Below the pieces are notes generated by a model that worked only from the letters and a program-made list of their open reading frames with translations, was not told the DNA's origin and ran no database searches. The translations under genes and the position numbers were made by a program. DNA of 64,000 nt from Pyxidicoccus xibeiensis (lineage in GTDB: Bacteria > Myxococcota > Myxococcia > Myxococcales > Myxococcaceae): NCBI RefSeq assembly GCF_024198175.1, contig NZ_JAJVKV010000001.1:62001-126000 (forward strand). Direction: 5' to 3'. Below are positions 1-8,357 of this stretch, in pieces. Positions within the stretch are counted from its first letter, which is position 1. The number at the start of each line of letters is the position of its first letter.

Positions 1-937
1 CCTCGCGGTTGTCCGCCTCGAAGAGCACGCGCACGCTGCGCGAGTCCTCCTCCACCACCTGGCCCACGTGGTACAGCCGCGCCGCGAAGTGCTTGCCCTC
101 GTACGCGGGCGTGGCCACCAGCGCGCCGGAGGCCCCCTCCACGCGTGCCACGTCGCCCTCGTACACGCGCGCGTCCACCCAGATGACGGAGGCGTCCAGC
201 ACCGCGAAGAGCGGGCGCGACGGGTCCACCTGCTCACCCACCGTGGCCCGCGCCTCCACCAGCACGCCGTCGATGGGCGCCACCAGCGAGTAGCGCGCCG
301 CGCCCTGCCCCAGGCGCGCGCCAGCGAGCAGATCCCTCGCGGCCTTCGCACGCCCCAGCTCCTGCTCCGCCGTGCTCACGCCCAGCCGGGCCTGCTGCAC
401 TTCCTTCTCCGCCACCACGCCCTGGAGTGACTCCAGGCGCGCCAGGTCACGACGCGCCTGCTCCAGCGTCGCCTGCGCGCGAGACGCCTCCGCCTCCGCC
501 TGGATGTAGCCCGTGGAGATGCCCGTCGCCTCGGAGGCGGACAGGCTCTGCTGCACCAGCGCCAGCACCTGGCCGCGCTTCACCCGCTGCCCCACCAGCG
601 GCACCGACGCCCCGGAGGCCACCACGCGGCCCGCCACCGGCGCGGAGACCTGCGCATAGCGGTCCGTGCGCGGCACCACCTTCCCGGGAGCCACCAGCCG
701 CGACTCCAGCGAGCGCACCACGGCCCGCTGCGTGCGCACCTCCAGGAGGAACTGCGTCTCCTTCGGCACGGTGAAGGCCATGCCGGGGATGACGGGCTGC
801 TGCTGCTCGGGCCGCAGCGGCAGGTGGTTCTCACCCTCGTGCGCGTGGGCCTCGGGGAGCACACCGAGCGCGGCACATATAAAGGATACGAGCAGCAGCG
901 CACGCGACGGGGAGGACAAGGTCACCACTCCACTCAC
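1..937 (-). CDS. Efflux RND transporter periplasmic adaptor subunit (CusB/CzcB-like), C-terminus cut by window edge
   Basis: This is the membrane fusion protein of a heavy-metal RND pump, linking the inner-membrane pump to the outer-membrane channel in the periplasm. About 312 codons are visible. The first ~35 residues form a signal peptide with a hydrophobic core (RALLLVSFICAALGVL) followed by a His-containing start of the mature protein. A barrel-sandwich segment (APVAGRVVASG), an Ala/Glu/Arg-rich helical hairpin, the return strand and the start of a beta-barrel (VIWVDARVYEGDVARVEG) follow, which is the order seen in CusB/CzcB. The start is inferred as GTG at 937-935, which overlaps the upstream stop as GTGA; this indicates translational coupling. 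The RND pump gene itself would lie beyond the left edge. The metal specificity cannot be told from this part. Confidence 0.85.
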   Translation of the reverse strand, partial: MSGVVTLSSPSRALLLVSFICAALGVLPEAHAHEGENHLPLRPEQQQPVIPGMAFTVPKETQFLLEVRTQRAVVRSLESRLVAPGKVVPRTDRYAQVSAPVAGRVVASGASVPLVGQRVKRGQVLALVQQSLSASEATGISTGYIQAEAEASRAQATLEQARRDLARLESLQGVVAEKEVQQARLGVSTAEQELGRAKAARDLLAGARLGQGAARYSLVAPIDGVLVEARATVGEQVDPSRPLFAVLDASVIWVDARVYEGDVARVEGASGALVATPAYEGKHFAARLYHVGQVVEEDSRSVRVLFEADNRE

Positions 938-1545
938 AGCATCCCCCTCTTGCGGCGCGACACCCACCATGCACCCGCTCCCACCATCAGCGCCACGCCG
1001 CCCGCCACTCCCCAGGCAAGCCAGCCGTCGGCATGCTCGTGGTCCTCGGAACCCTCGGACGTCTCCGCGTCCACGTGCACCGTCCCCAGCGCCAGCACAT
1101 CCACCGAGTCACCTCGCGTCACGGTCGCCACCGCCACCAGCTCCTGCTCGGGCTTCAGCTCCGCCTCGGCCACGTAGACACCCGGCGACTCCATCCTCGG
1201 CACCAGCGACTGCACGGCCGCGCCGGTCAGCGTCAGCTCCACCTGGGCGCCACTCACGGGCGCGTTCGTCATGCTGTCCGCCACCAGGAGTCGCAGCGGC
1301 GTCTTCGGACCCGTCGGCTGCTCCGGGTGCTTGAGCACCACCTCGAACACGTCGCCCGTCGCCGCGAGCACATGCAGCGCCTCCTGCATGGGGACCCTCG
1401 CGGGAGCCGCGCCGTGCGACTCGCCCTCGTGTGCCCCGGCCACGACGGGCAGGGACAGGCACACCGCCGTCAGCAGCCACGCGGAGGCTCGCCGCGTGGC
1501 CTGCCCTCTCGTTGGAGCACCCGACTTCACGCCCGTGTGTCTCAT
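934..1545 (-). CDS. Membrane-anchored periplasmic protein of the metal-efflux operon, function unknown
   Basis: This 203-aa protein has an N-terminal signal peptide (about residues 18-38) leading into a His-rich stretch (AHEGESHGAA), a beta-rich middle domain of about 100 residues, a second His/Glu patch (SEGSEDHEHADG) and a C-terminal transmembrane helix (about 175-195) ending in SRRKRGML. The layout suggests a periplasmic domain tethered to the inner membrane, perhaps binding or sensing metal through the His patches; that role is inference. The gene overlaps its neighbours by 4 bp on both sides (ATGA with the outer-membrane factor, GTGA with the adaptor), so it belongs to the efflux operon. 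I cannot assign a named family with confidence; the middle domain has a FixH/YtkA-like feel only. Confidence 0.75.
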   Translation of the reverse strand: MRHTGVKSGAPTRGQATRRASAWLLTAVCLSLPVVAGAHEGESHGAAPARVPMQEALHVLAATGDVFEVVLKHPEQPTGPKTPLRLLVADSMTNAPVSGAQVELTLTGAAVQSLVPRMESPGVYVAEAELKPEQELVAVATVTRGDSVDVLALGTVHVDAETSEGSEDHEHADGWLAWGVAGGVALMVGAGAWWVSRRKRGML

Positions 1546-2897
1546 CGCGGCACCCCTCCCGTGGGCATCCGGCCTTCCGCTCGCAGCAATGCCGTGCGCG
1601 CGCGGACCCGCTCCGCCGCCGCGTCGACCGCATCCTGTCTCGCGGCAAAGGCCCTGTCCCGCGCCAACAGCAGCGCATCCAACCCCAGCTCGCCCCCTTC
1701 GTAAGCTCGCCGCACCAGGTCGAGGTTGCGCTCGATGGCGGGCCGGGCCGCCTCCAGCGCCGCATGCGCCGTGCTCGCCGCTTCGAAGGCGCTGCGTGCC
1801 GCGACGGACTCCGCCTCCACCTCGCGCTGGCGGGCCACGCGCTCCGCCTCACGCGCCGAGCGCCGCGCCCGGGCCTCCGCCAGCTCGCGCTGGTTGCGCT
1901 CCCACAGCGGCAGCGGCACCGACAGCCGCGCGACCAGCAGGTGCTCTGTGTGCAGGTCCGTGAGCGCGCCATGGGACTCGGGCCGTCGCTCGCGCTCGTA
2001 GCCCACGGCCAGCGTCGGGTCCGGGAAGCGCTCGCGCCGCAGCAGGTCCACCTCTGCATTCGCCGCGGCCTCCTCCGCGCGTGCCGCCTGGAGCTCCGGA
2101 CGCTCGGTCAGCAGCGGCCCCGGGAGCGTCGCTCGCATGGCGCGCAGCTCCGGCCGGTCTCCCGGTGCGCTGGGCGTTTGACTCGGCGGCAAGGACTCAC
2201 GCGCGGCCGGGGCCTCCGAGGGGGGCGTATATAATGATGCGGGCTCGCCCGAGGGCAGCACCGCCACCGTGAGCGGAGCCGCCGCCGGGCGTCCCAGCCT
2301 CCGGTTCAGCGCGGCGCGCGCAGCCTCCGCCTCCGCCCGAGCCAGCGCCGCTCGCGCCTCTGCGCGTGCCCGCTCCAGCGCCGAGGTGTTGCGCTCCAGC
2401 TCCGACACATCTCCCGCCGAGTAGCGGCGCGCGGTGGCCTCCTCCAGCGCCCGCGTCAGCCCCAGCGCATCCTCCGCGAGCCGCGCCTGCGCTTCACGCC
2501 GCTCCAGCTCCACCGCCGCGTCCACCGCCTGCGCCGCCACGTCCAGCATCACAACCCGCCGCCGAGCCTCCGCCGCCTCCAGCGAGGCCTCCGCCCGCTT
2601 CACCCGCGCGCCGCGCTGTCCGGCAATCTCCACCGTCTGGCTCAGCATCGCCTCCAGGCGCAGCTCTCCCTGGTCTCCGGTGAGCGCGTCGCTCGTCACG
2701 CCCAGCTCCAGCTCCGGGTTGTCGCGCAGCCACCGGCCGTCCGCCGCCCGCACGCCCTGGGCGCCGGCCTCATCTGCTCGCGCCGCCACCAGCTCCGGGC
2801 TCTGCGCCACCGCCGCGTCCACCACGCGCTCCAGCGTCCAGGCGTCCACGGGAGAGGCGGCCAACATGAGGGACAGGGCTGTGGACACGGCGAGCAT
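1542..2897 (-). CDS. TolC-family outer membrane efflux protein (CusC/CzcC-like)
   Basis: This 451-aa outer-membrane channel component of the metal RND efflux system has a signal peptide (MLAVSTALSLMLAASPVDA) followed by the typical TolC opening WTLERVVDAAVAQSPEL. Two long alpha-helical hairpin repeats rich in Ala, Glu and Arg follow, with the conserved internal phrase DPTLAVGYERERR near the middle. The open frame extends upstream to 3164, but the first ~89 codons are Arg/Pro-rich without family features, so I place the start at the ATG at 2897 directly before the signal peptide. It is the first gene of the operon and its stop overlaps the next start as ATGA. An alternating inverted-repeat region lies about 80-105 bp upstream. 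Confidence 0.85.
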   Translation of the reverse strand: MLAVSTALSLMLAASPVDAWTLERVVDAAVAQSPELVAARADEAGAQGVRAADGRWLRDNPELELGVTSDALTGDQGELRLEAMLSQTVEIAGQRGARVKRAEASLEAAEARRRVVMLDVAAQAVDAAVELERREAQARLAEDALGLTRALEEATARRYSAGDVSELERNTSALERARAEARAALARAEAEAARAALNRRLGRPAAAPLTVAVLPSGEPASLYTPPSEAPAARESLPPSQTPSAPGDRPELRAMRATLPGPLLTERPELQAARAEEAAANAEVDLLRRERFPDPTLAVGYERERRPESHGALTDLHTEHLLVARLSVPLPLWERNQRELAEARARRSAREAERVARQREVEAESVAARSAFEAASTAHAALEAARPAIERNLDLVRRAYEGGELGLDALLLARDRAFAARQDAVDAAAERVRARTALLRAEGRMPTGGVPR

Positions 2898-2975
2898 GTC
2901 CGGTTTCCATCGCAAGCCGCGTACCGACGCAGGCTCCAGTGATTTCGCGGGCCTGGACGCGACAGAGCCCGCGCA

Positions 2976-3003
2976 GGTGTGACTGTCGCAGTCACACTGT
3001 GAC
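2976..3003. promoter_or_regulatory. Overlapping palindromes upstream of the metal-efflux operon, candidate operator
   Basis: Two overlapping inverted repeats share one half-site. The first has perfect 9-bp arms (GTGTGACTG at 2977-2985 and CAGTCACAC at 2989-2997, 3-bp centre). The second is GTCACA-C-TGTGAC at 2991-3003. The result is three TGTGAC half-sites in alternating orientation. The site lies 80-106 bp before the start of the outer-membrane-factor gene, so it is a plausible binding site for a dimeric regulator of the efflux operon. The half-site resembles a CRP-type TGTGA/TCACA pair but with nine rather than six bases between, so I do not name the regulator. Confidence 0.5.
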
Positions 3004-3153
3004 GCGCCGGGAAGGTGCTCGGCCGGTCCCCCTTCGGGGAGCCTGGCTGCGACGGGAGGGAAGAGCGACACGGGCCGGGCACAACCTCGTGGATTCGCAC
3101 GGAAATCCCGCGCGGCTCGCTGCACGGCACCTCTCGCTATGGCCCTCCGCGAC

Positions 3154-3182
3154 TTGACAAGCAAGCAGAGGACCTTTATCTG
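3154..3182 (+). promoter_or_regulatory. Sigma70-type promoter of the thrA-met operon
   Basis: A perfect TTGACA (-35) lies at 3154-3159 and a weaker TATCTG (-10) at 3177-3182, 17 bp apart, in otherwise GC-rich DNA. Transcription would begin about 3189, just at the 5' side of the riboswitch P1 helix. Confidence 0.55.
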
Positions 3183-3271
3183 GACCGCAGCATCCAGAGC
3201 GGTCCCGCCTCACGGCGGTGGCCCGACAACCTGGGGTCGGACCTCCAAGGTGTCCAAACGATGCGGCTCGC
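3183..3271 (+). promoter_or_regulatory. SAM riboswitch (SAM-I/SAM-IV clan, lacking P4)
   Basis: The segment carries conserved S-box elements in order: ATCCAGAG at 3192-3199, a P2 hairpin (GGTC and CCGCC pairing with GGCGG and GGCC around a TCAC loop), the CGACAACC block ending at 3231, a P3 hairpin (ACCT...AGGT) with an inner GGT/ACC stem, then AAGGTGTCCAAA at 3247-3258. The P1 strands are GCATC (3190-3194) and GATGC (3260-3264), with flanking CCGC and GCGG. The short P2 without a kink-turn and the absence of a P4 hairpin fit the SAM-I/IV variant group better than classic SAM-I; that subclass call is inference. It sits between a promoter and a methionine/homoserine biosynthesis operon, as expected for repression by S-adenosylmethionine. 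Confidence 0.7.
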
Positions 3272-3301
3272 GGAGAAAACCTCCACGGGCAATCCAAGAG
3301 T

Positions 3302-3330
3302 CCGAAGCAGAGGCCATCCCTCAGCTTCGG
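3302..3330 (+). promoter_or_regulatory. Hairpin downstream of the riboswitch, candidate expression platform
   Basis: CCGAAGC (3302-3308) pairs with GCTTCGG (3324-3330), and inside it GAGG (3310-3313) pairs with CCTC (3319-3322), separated by one A-A mismatch with a 5-nt loop. No U-tract follows, so if it acts as a terminator it would be atypical; it may instead be an anti-anti-terminator element or a Rho-related pause site. Confidence 0.4.
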
Positions 3331-3631
3331 TGAGAGAGGACCCACGTGGTTCCGTCCACCTGTGCCGCATCCCTGAACGCCACCGCTGACCGTCTCACGT
3401 CGTGCCGTGTCCTGGCCGCGTGCATGCGCCAGCTCCGCGCCTCGGGCTGCGCTCGAATGCGCCGGCCCGGCGGCCTCCGCTAGTCCGCGCCCGCCCGGGC
3501 TTCGCCTCCCTCCACTCCCTCTTCTCTTCGCCGTGGCACGCGTGCGCCGCGAACGGCCGGTGTGTGTCCGGCGCGCGGGCTCGCGTCCGCAATCCCTTTC
3601 ATCCAGGGCCCTGGGCCCTCCGAGGTTTCAG

Positions 3632-6127
3632 ATGAGCAGCACTCCCTTCCAGGTGATGAAGTTTGGCGGCTCCTCCGTGGGCTCGCCGCGCCGGCTCCGT
3701 CAGGTCGTCGAGCTGATTGGCAGACACGCGAAGCAGGGCCCCCTCGCCGTCGTGGTCTCCGCCATGGGCGACACCACGGACTGGCTGATTGAAGCCGCCC
3801 AGCTCGCGACGGCGGGCGAGCTGGAGCCCGCGCTCACGGTGGTGGCGCGCATCGCCCACCTCGCCAAGACGAACGCCGCCGCGCTGCACCCCGAGCAGTC
3901 CACCGCGCTCGCCTCGCGCGTGGACGCGCTGCTGGCCCCCCTGCAGCAGTTGCTGCACGGCATCTCCCTCACCCGCGAGTGCTCGCCGCCCTCGCGCGAC
4001 AGGGTGCTCTCCTTCGGCGAGCTGGTCTCCGCCACGCTCCTGGCCGAGCTGCTCACGGCCGCCGGCACCGAGGCCACCTTCCGCGATGCGCGTCAGCTGC
4101 TGGTGACGGATGACCGGTTCGGCGCGGCGCGGGTGGACGTGGCCCGGACGCGCGAGCGGCTCCAGGCGGCGGTGGAGGGCTGGAGGACGTCCGTGCCCGT
4201 CCTCCCCGGCTTCATCGCCGCGACGCCGGATGGGCGCACCACCACGCTGGGACGCAATGGCTCCGACTACACGGCGGCCCTGGTGGCGCAGGGCATCGAC
4301 GCGACGGAAGTCACGGTGTGGACGGACGTGCTGGGCCTGCACACGGCGGACCCGGACCTCGTGACGGATGCGTACCCCGTCCCGCACCTCACGCACGGCG
4401 AGGGCCTGGAGCTGGCGGCCGTGGGCGTCCGCATGCTGCACCCGCGCACGATGATTCCGCTCATCGAGGCGGGCATCTCCCTGCGCATCCGCAACACGAT
4501 GCACCCGGACCACCCGGGCACCCTCATCGACGCCATCGGCTCGCGGGACGGCCAGCGGCCCACGTGCATCGCCACGCGCGAGGACCTGGCGCTGCTCGGC
4601 ATCGAGGTGCGCAAGCTGTCCGACCAGTTCCAGCTCGGTGAGCGGGTGCTGGCGGCGCTGCGCGAGGCGCAGGTGACGGTGTGGACGACGGCGCAGTCGG
4701 CGAATGGCCAGTCCATCGCCGTCGTCGTCCCGCGTCCGGACGTGGCGCGCGCACAGCATGCCCTGGAGCAGGAGCTGTCCCAGGAGCTGGCACGGCGCGA
4801 GGTGGAGCCCCTGGGCATCCGCCAGCCGGTGACGCTGCTGACGCTGGTGGCCGAGGCGATGGGCCATGGCACCAACGTGGCCGGGCGCTTCTTCAGCGCG
4901 CTGGGCGCGGTGGGCGTCAACGTGCGCGCCAGCGCGCAGGGCGCCAGCTCGCGCTCCATCTCCTGTGTCATCGACGCGGCGGACACGGCCATCGCGGTGC
5001 GCACCACGCACGCGGCCTTCAACCTGGCGCACCAGCAGGTGAGCCTCTTCCTCCTGGGCCGGGGCACCGTGGGAGGTCAGCTCCTGGCGCAGCTCCGCGC
5101 ACAGCAGGCGCTGCTCCGCGACAGGCACGGCATCGCGCTGCGCGTCGTCGGGCTCGCGGACAGCCGCCGGGCCCTGTTCGACGCGGCCGGCCTGCCGCTG
5201 GAAGGACTGGAGGAGCGGCTCGCCCGCGTCGAGCCGGTGGAGCCCGAGGCGCGCTCCCTGGTGCCACTGCTGGAGGAGCTGCGGCGGCTGCCGGTGCCCA
5301 TCCTGGTGGACTGCACCGCGGCGAATGGACTGGAGGCCCTCTACACGGAGGCGTTCCGGCGCGGTGTGCACGTGGTGGCGGCCAACAAGAAACCCCTGGC
5401 GCTGCCCTGGAATGACCGCGAGGCGCTGCTGGCCGAGGCCCGGCGCCACCACGTGGCCTACCACTACGAGACGACGGTGGCGTCCAGCCTGCCGGTCATC
5501 GACACGCTGGCGAACCTGGTGCGCACGGGCGACACCGTGCGCCTCATCACCGCGTCACTGTCCGGCAGCCTGGGCTTCATCTGCAACGAGCTGACGGCGG
5601 GCGTGCCCCTGTCCGTGTCCGTCCGCGCGGCCTGCGAGCGCGGCTTCACGGAGCCGGACCCGCGCGAGGACCTGGGCGGCACGGACGTCGCGCGCAAGGC
5701 GCTCATCCTCGCCCGCGAGCTGGGGCTGCCGCTGTCCCTCTCCGACGTGGCGCTGGAGCCCTTCGTCCCCGCCGAGCCGAAGGGCTCCGTCGACGACTTC
5801 CTCCAGGGCCTGCGAGCGCTGGACACGGCGTACGCGGAGCGCGTGGCCCGGTGTCGCCAGTCCGGCACGGTGCTGCGCTACCTGGCGCGCATCGACCCGT
5901 CGAAGCTGGGCACCGGCACGCCCGTCATCCGCGTGGGCCCCGTGGCCGTCGAGGCGGGCCAGCCCGCCGCGGACCTCCGGGGCTCCGAGTCCTTCGTGTC
6001 CTTCACCACCACGCGCCACAGCGACTTCCCGCTCACCGTCCGAGGCGCGGGAGCTGGAGGCGCCGTCACGGCCTCGGGCGTGCTGGCCGACATCCTGCGG
6101 ATTTCCCAGACGCTGCGCGGCCGCTGA
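3632..6127 (+). CDS. thrA: Bifunctional aspartate kinase / homoserine dehydrogenase I
   Basis: This 831-aa enzyme catalyses the first and third steps from aspartate to homoserine, supplying threonine and methionine. The N-terminal kinase begins with the KFGGSSVG nucleotide motif at residues 9-16 and contains the TTLGRNGSDYTAA substrate region. A tandem ACT-type regulatory region occupies roughly residues 300-460. The homoserine dehydrogenase begins near residue 475 with LFLLGRGTVGGQLLAQL (Rossmann), and contains AANKKPLALPW and the catalytic GSLGFICNEL region. The length matches E. coli ThrA (820 aa). The open frame extends upstream to 3407, but ATG 3632 with GAGG six bases before it precedes the kinase motif. 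It is first in a SAM-riboswitch-controlled operon with two transsulfuration enzymes, so a methionine-directed role is likely. Confidence 0.93.
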   Translation: MSSTPFQVMKFGGSSVGSPRRLRQVVELIGRHAKQGPLAVVVSAMGDTTDWLIEAAQLATAGELEPALTVVARIAHLAKTNAAALHPEQSTALASRVDALLAPLQQLLHGISLTRECSPPSRDRVLSFGELVSATLLAELLTAAGTEATFRDARQLLVTDDRFGAARVDVARTRERLQAAVEGWRTSVPVLPGFIAATPDGRTTTLGRNGSDYTAALVAQGIDATEVTVWTDVLGLHTADPDLVTDAYPVPHLTHGEGLELAAVGVRMLHPRTMIPLIEAGISLRIRNTMHPDHPGTLIDAIGSRDGQRPTCIATREDLALLGIEVRKLSDQFQLGERVLAALREAQVTVWTTAQSANGQSIAVVVPRPDVARAQHALEQELSQELARREVEPLGIRQPVTLLTLVAEAMGHGTNVAGRFFSALGAVGVNVRASAQGASSRSISCVIDAADTAIAVRTTHAAFNLAHQQVSLFLLGRGTVGGQLLAQLRAQQALLRDRHGIALRVVGLADSRRALFDAAGLPLEGLEERLARVEPVEPEARSLVPLLEELRRLPVPILVDCTAANGLEALYTEAFRRGVHVVAANKKPLALPWNDREALLAEARRHHVAYHYETTVASSLPVIDTLANLVRTGDTVRLITASLSGSLGFICNELTAGVPLSVSVRAACERGFTEPDPREDLGGTDVARKALILARELGLPLSLSDVALEPFVPAEPKGSVDDFLQGLRALDTAYAERVARCRQSGTVLRYLARIDPSKLGTGTPVIRVGPVAVEAGQPAADLRGSESFVSFTTTRHSDFPLTVRGAGAGGAVTASGVLADILRISQTLRGR

Positions 6128-6160
6128 CCGCGTCCACCCCTGAAGGAAGGAGTACCTCTC

Positions 6161-7288
6161 ATGAAGCTCGCCACAGCCCTCGTCCACGCGGGCGTGCGCC
6201 GGGACCCGACCACCGGCGCAATCGCAGTTCCCATCTACCAGTCCGCCACCTTCCAGCACCCCGCGCTGGGCCAGTCCACCGGTTACGACTACTCGCGGAC
6301 GAAGAACCCCACCCGCTCCGCGCTGGAGGACGCACTCGCCCACCTGGAGGGCGGCAGCCGAGGCCTCGCCTTCAGCTCCGGCATGGCGGCGCTGCACTGC
6401 GTGCTCCAGCTCTTCGGGCCGGAGGACCACGTCATCCTCACCGAGGACCTGTACGGCGGCACGTATCGCCTGGTGGACCGCATCCTCCACGTGCCCTGCA
6501 CCTTCGTGGACACCACGCGCCCGGAAGCCGTGCGGGCCGCGCTGCGTCCCAACACGCGCGCCGTCCTGGTGGAATCTCCCACCAACCCGCTGATGAAGAC
6601 GGCGGACCTTCCGGCGGTGGCGGCCATCGCGAAGCAGGCCGGGGTGCTGCTCATCGTCGACAACACCTTCCTCACGCCGTGGCTGCAGCGTCCGCTGGAG
6701 CTGGGCGCGGACGTCGTCGTCCACAGCGCGACGAAGTACCTCGCCGGGCACAACGACGTCGTCGCGGGCGCGCTGGTGGTGAAGGACGCGGCGCTGGGCG
6801 AGAGGCTCGCGTACCTGCACAACGGCATCGGCGCGATTCTGGGCCCGCAGGACGCGTACCTCGTCATCCGCGGGCTGAAGACGCTGGCCCTGCGCATGGA
6901 GAAGCACCAGGCCAACGCGCGCGAGGTGGCCGCGTGGCTGGGCGCGCACCCGCTGGTGGACCGCGTCTTCTATCCCGGCGTGGGCGGCATGCTGTCCTTC
7001 ACCGTCACCGACGCGGCCCTGGTGCCCGGAGTGCTCTCCGGCGTCCAGGTCTGCCTCTTCGCCGAGTCACTGGGCGGCGTCGAGACGCTCATCACCTATC
7101 CATCCACCCAGACCCACGCCGACATCCCCGTCGAGCGCCGGGAACAGCTGGGCATCACCGACCGACTGCTTCGCCTCTCCGTGGGAATCGAGGACCTCCA
7201 TGACATCGTTGCCGACCTGGCCCAGGCGCTCGAAGGAGCCCGCCGTGCGCACCCGCTTCGCCACCCGCTTGCTGCACACGGGGCATGA
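6161..7288 (+). CDS. PLP-dependent transsulfuration enzyme (cystathionine gamma-synthase-like)
   Basis: This 375-aa member of the Cys/Met metabolism PLP enzyme family has the family phrases YDYSRTKNPTRSALE, SSGMAAL and EDLYGGTYR, and the PLP lysine in HSATKYLAGH (Lys192). The C-terminal GGVETLITYPS signature is complete. An excellent ribosome site (GGAAGGAG) precedes ATG 6161. It follows thrA by 33 bp and overlaps the next paralogue, so the pair most likely performs cystathionine synthesis and cleavage, or direct sulfhydrylation, downstream of homoserine. Sequence alone does not separate gamma-synthase, gamma-lyase and O-acylhomoserine sulfhydrylase; being first of the pair and similar to MetB suggests the synthase. 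Confidence 0.85.
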   Translation: MKLATALVHAGVRRDPTTGAIAVPIYQSATFQHPALGQSTGYDYSRTKNPTRSALEDALAHLEGGSRGLAFSSGMAALHCVLQLFGPEDHVILTEDLYGGTYRLVDRILHVPCTFVDTTRPEAVRAALRPNTRAVLVESPTNPLMKTADLPAVAAIAKQAGVLLIVDNTFLTPWLQRPLELGADVVVHSATKYLAGHNDVVAGALVVKDAALGERLAYLHNGIGAILGPQDAYLVIRGLKTLALRMEKHQANAREVAAWLGAHPLVDRVFYPGVGGMLSFTVTDAALVPGVLSGVQVCLFAESLGGVETLITYPSTQTHADIPVERREQLGITDRLLRLSVGIEDLHDIVADLAQALEGARRAHPLRHPLAAHGA

Positions 7289-8357
7289 ACTCGACGCCGC
7301 CACAGGCGCGGCGGCCGTGCCCATCTACCAGGTGTCCATGTTCGACCAGCCGGGCCTGGACCAGCCCGGGGAGTTCGACTACGCGCGCTCGGGCAATCCC
7401 ACGCGCAAGGCCCTGGAGGGTGTGCTCGCCCAGCTTGACGAAGCCCACGCCGCCTTTGCCTTCGGCTCCGGCATGGCGGCCATCTCCACCGTGCTGATGC
7501 TGTTCAGCGCGGGGGACCACCTCGTCGTCACCGACGACTGTTACGGCGGCACCTACCGCGTGCTCACGCGCGTCTTCAGTCGCTTCGGGCTCAAGGCCAC
7601 CTTCGTGGACACGAGCAACCCGGACGCCGTGCGCGCCGCCATCCGCCCCAACACCAAGGCGCTGCTGGTGGAGAGCGTCAGCAACCCGTTCCTCCGGCGC
7701 ACGGACATCACCGCCATGTCCATCATCGCGCGGACGCACGGGGCGCTGCTCATCGTGGACAACACCTTCCTGTCGCCCTACGTGTCCCGCCCGCTCACCG
7801 AGGGCGCGGACGTCGTGGTGCACTCCGCCACGAAGTACCTCGGAGGGCACAGCGACGTCGTCGCGGGGACGGTGGCGGTGAAGACGCCCTCGCTCGCGCA
7901 GGAGGTCTACTTCCTCCAGAACGCGGTGGGGGCGGTGCTCGGGCCGCAGGACTGCTTCCTGCTCCAGCGAGGCATCAAGACGCTCCAGGTGCGCATGGAG
8001 CGGCAGGTGAAGACGGCGGCGGCGCTCGCAGGCTGGCTCGCGGGGAGGCCCGAGGTGCAGGAGGTCTTCTACCCGGGCACCGGCGCGGTGGTGTCGTTCC
8101 GGCTCGCCCGGGAGGAGTGGGCCGCGCCCTTCGTGGAGGCCCTGAAGCTGCCTCTGCTCGGCGTGTCGCTGGGCGCGGTGGAGAGCATCGTCACCGTCCC
8201 GGCGCGGCACTCGCACGCCTCCGTGCCTGCCGCCGAGCGGCAGCGGCGGGGCATCACCGACGCGCTCATCCGCTACTCGGTGGGATTGGAAGAACTGGAG
8301 GACCTGCAGGAAGACCTTGCGCTCGCGCTGGGACAGGCGGCGCGCGCGGCGGCGTGA
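7245..8357 (+). CDS. PLP-dependent transsulfuration enzyme (cystathionine beta-lyase-like)
   Basis: This 370-aa paralogue of the preceding protein contains YARSGNPTRKALEG, GSGMAAI, DDCYGGTYR, the PLP lysine in HSATKYLGGH (Lys197) and the LGAVESIVTVPA C-terminal signature. The frame is open from 7200, but GTG 7245 has AAGGAG at 7233-7238 six bases upstream and gives the family N-terminus TRFATRLLHTG, so I choose it; the gene then overlaps its neighbour by 44 bp. The likely role is conversion of cystathionine to homocysteine, or sulfide transfer, in the riboswitch-controlled methionine operon. The exact reaction is not determined by sequence. Confidence 0.83.
   Translation: MRTRFATRLLHTGHELDAATGAAAVPIYQVSMFDQPGLDQPGEFDYARSGNPTRKALEGVLAQLDEAHAAFAFGSGMAAISTVLMLFSAGDHLVVTDDCYGGTYRVLTRVFSRFGLKATFVDTSNPDAVRAAIRPNTKALLVESVSNPFLRRTDITAMSIIARTHGALLIVDNTFLSPYVSRPLTEGADVVVHSATKYLGGHSDVVAGTVAVKTPSLAQEVYFLQNAVGAVLGPQDCFLLQRGIKTLQVRMERQVKTAAALAGWLAGRPEVQEVFYPGTGAVVSFRLAREEWAAPFVEALKLPLLGVSLGAVESIVTVPARHSHASVPAAERQRRGITDALIRYSVGLEELEDLQEDLALALGQAARAAA

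Larger units (their letters stand above)
2898..3631. other. 734-bp divergent intergenic region between the metal-efflux operon and thrA
   Basis: No protein gene is supported here. It contains the palindromic site at 2976-3003, a sigma70-like promoter at 3154-3182, a SAM-type riboswitch at 3183-3271 and a strong hairpin at 3302-3330. From 3331 to about 3625 it is GC-rich leader with no structure I can name; short open frames there have no recognisable content. A modest GAGG at 3622-3625 serves the thrA start. Confidence 0.7.

Noticed and set aside
3402-3635. Short open frame in the thrA leader as a possible leader peptide
   Set aside because: It has no run of Thr, Ile or Met codons and no ribosome site, and the riboswitch already gives a regulatory explanation.
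3599-5464. A 621-codon minus-strand frame opposite thrA
   Set aside because: It is an antisense codon-bias artefact; thrA carries all catalytic motifs on the plus strand.
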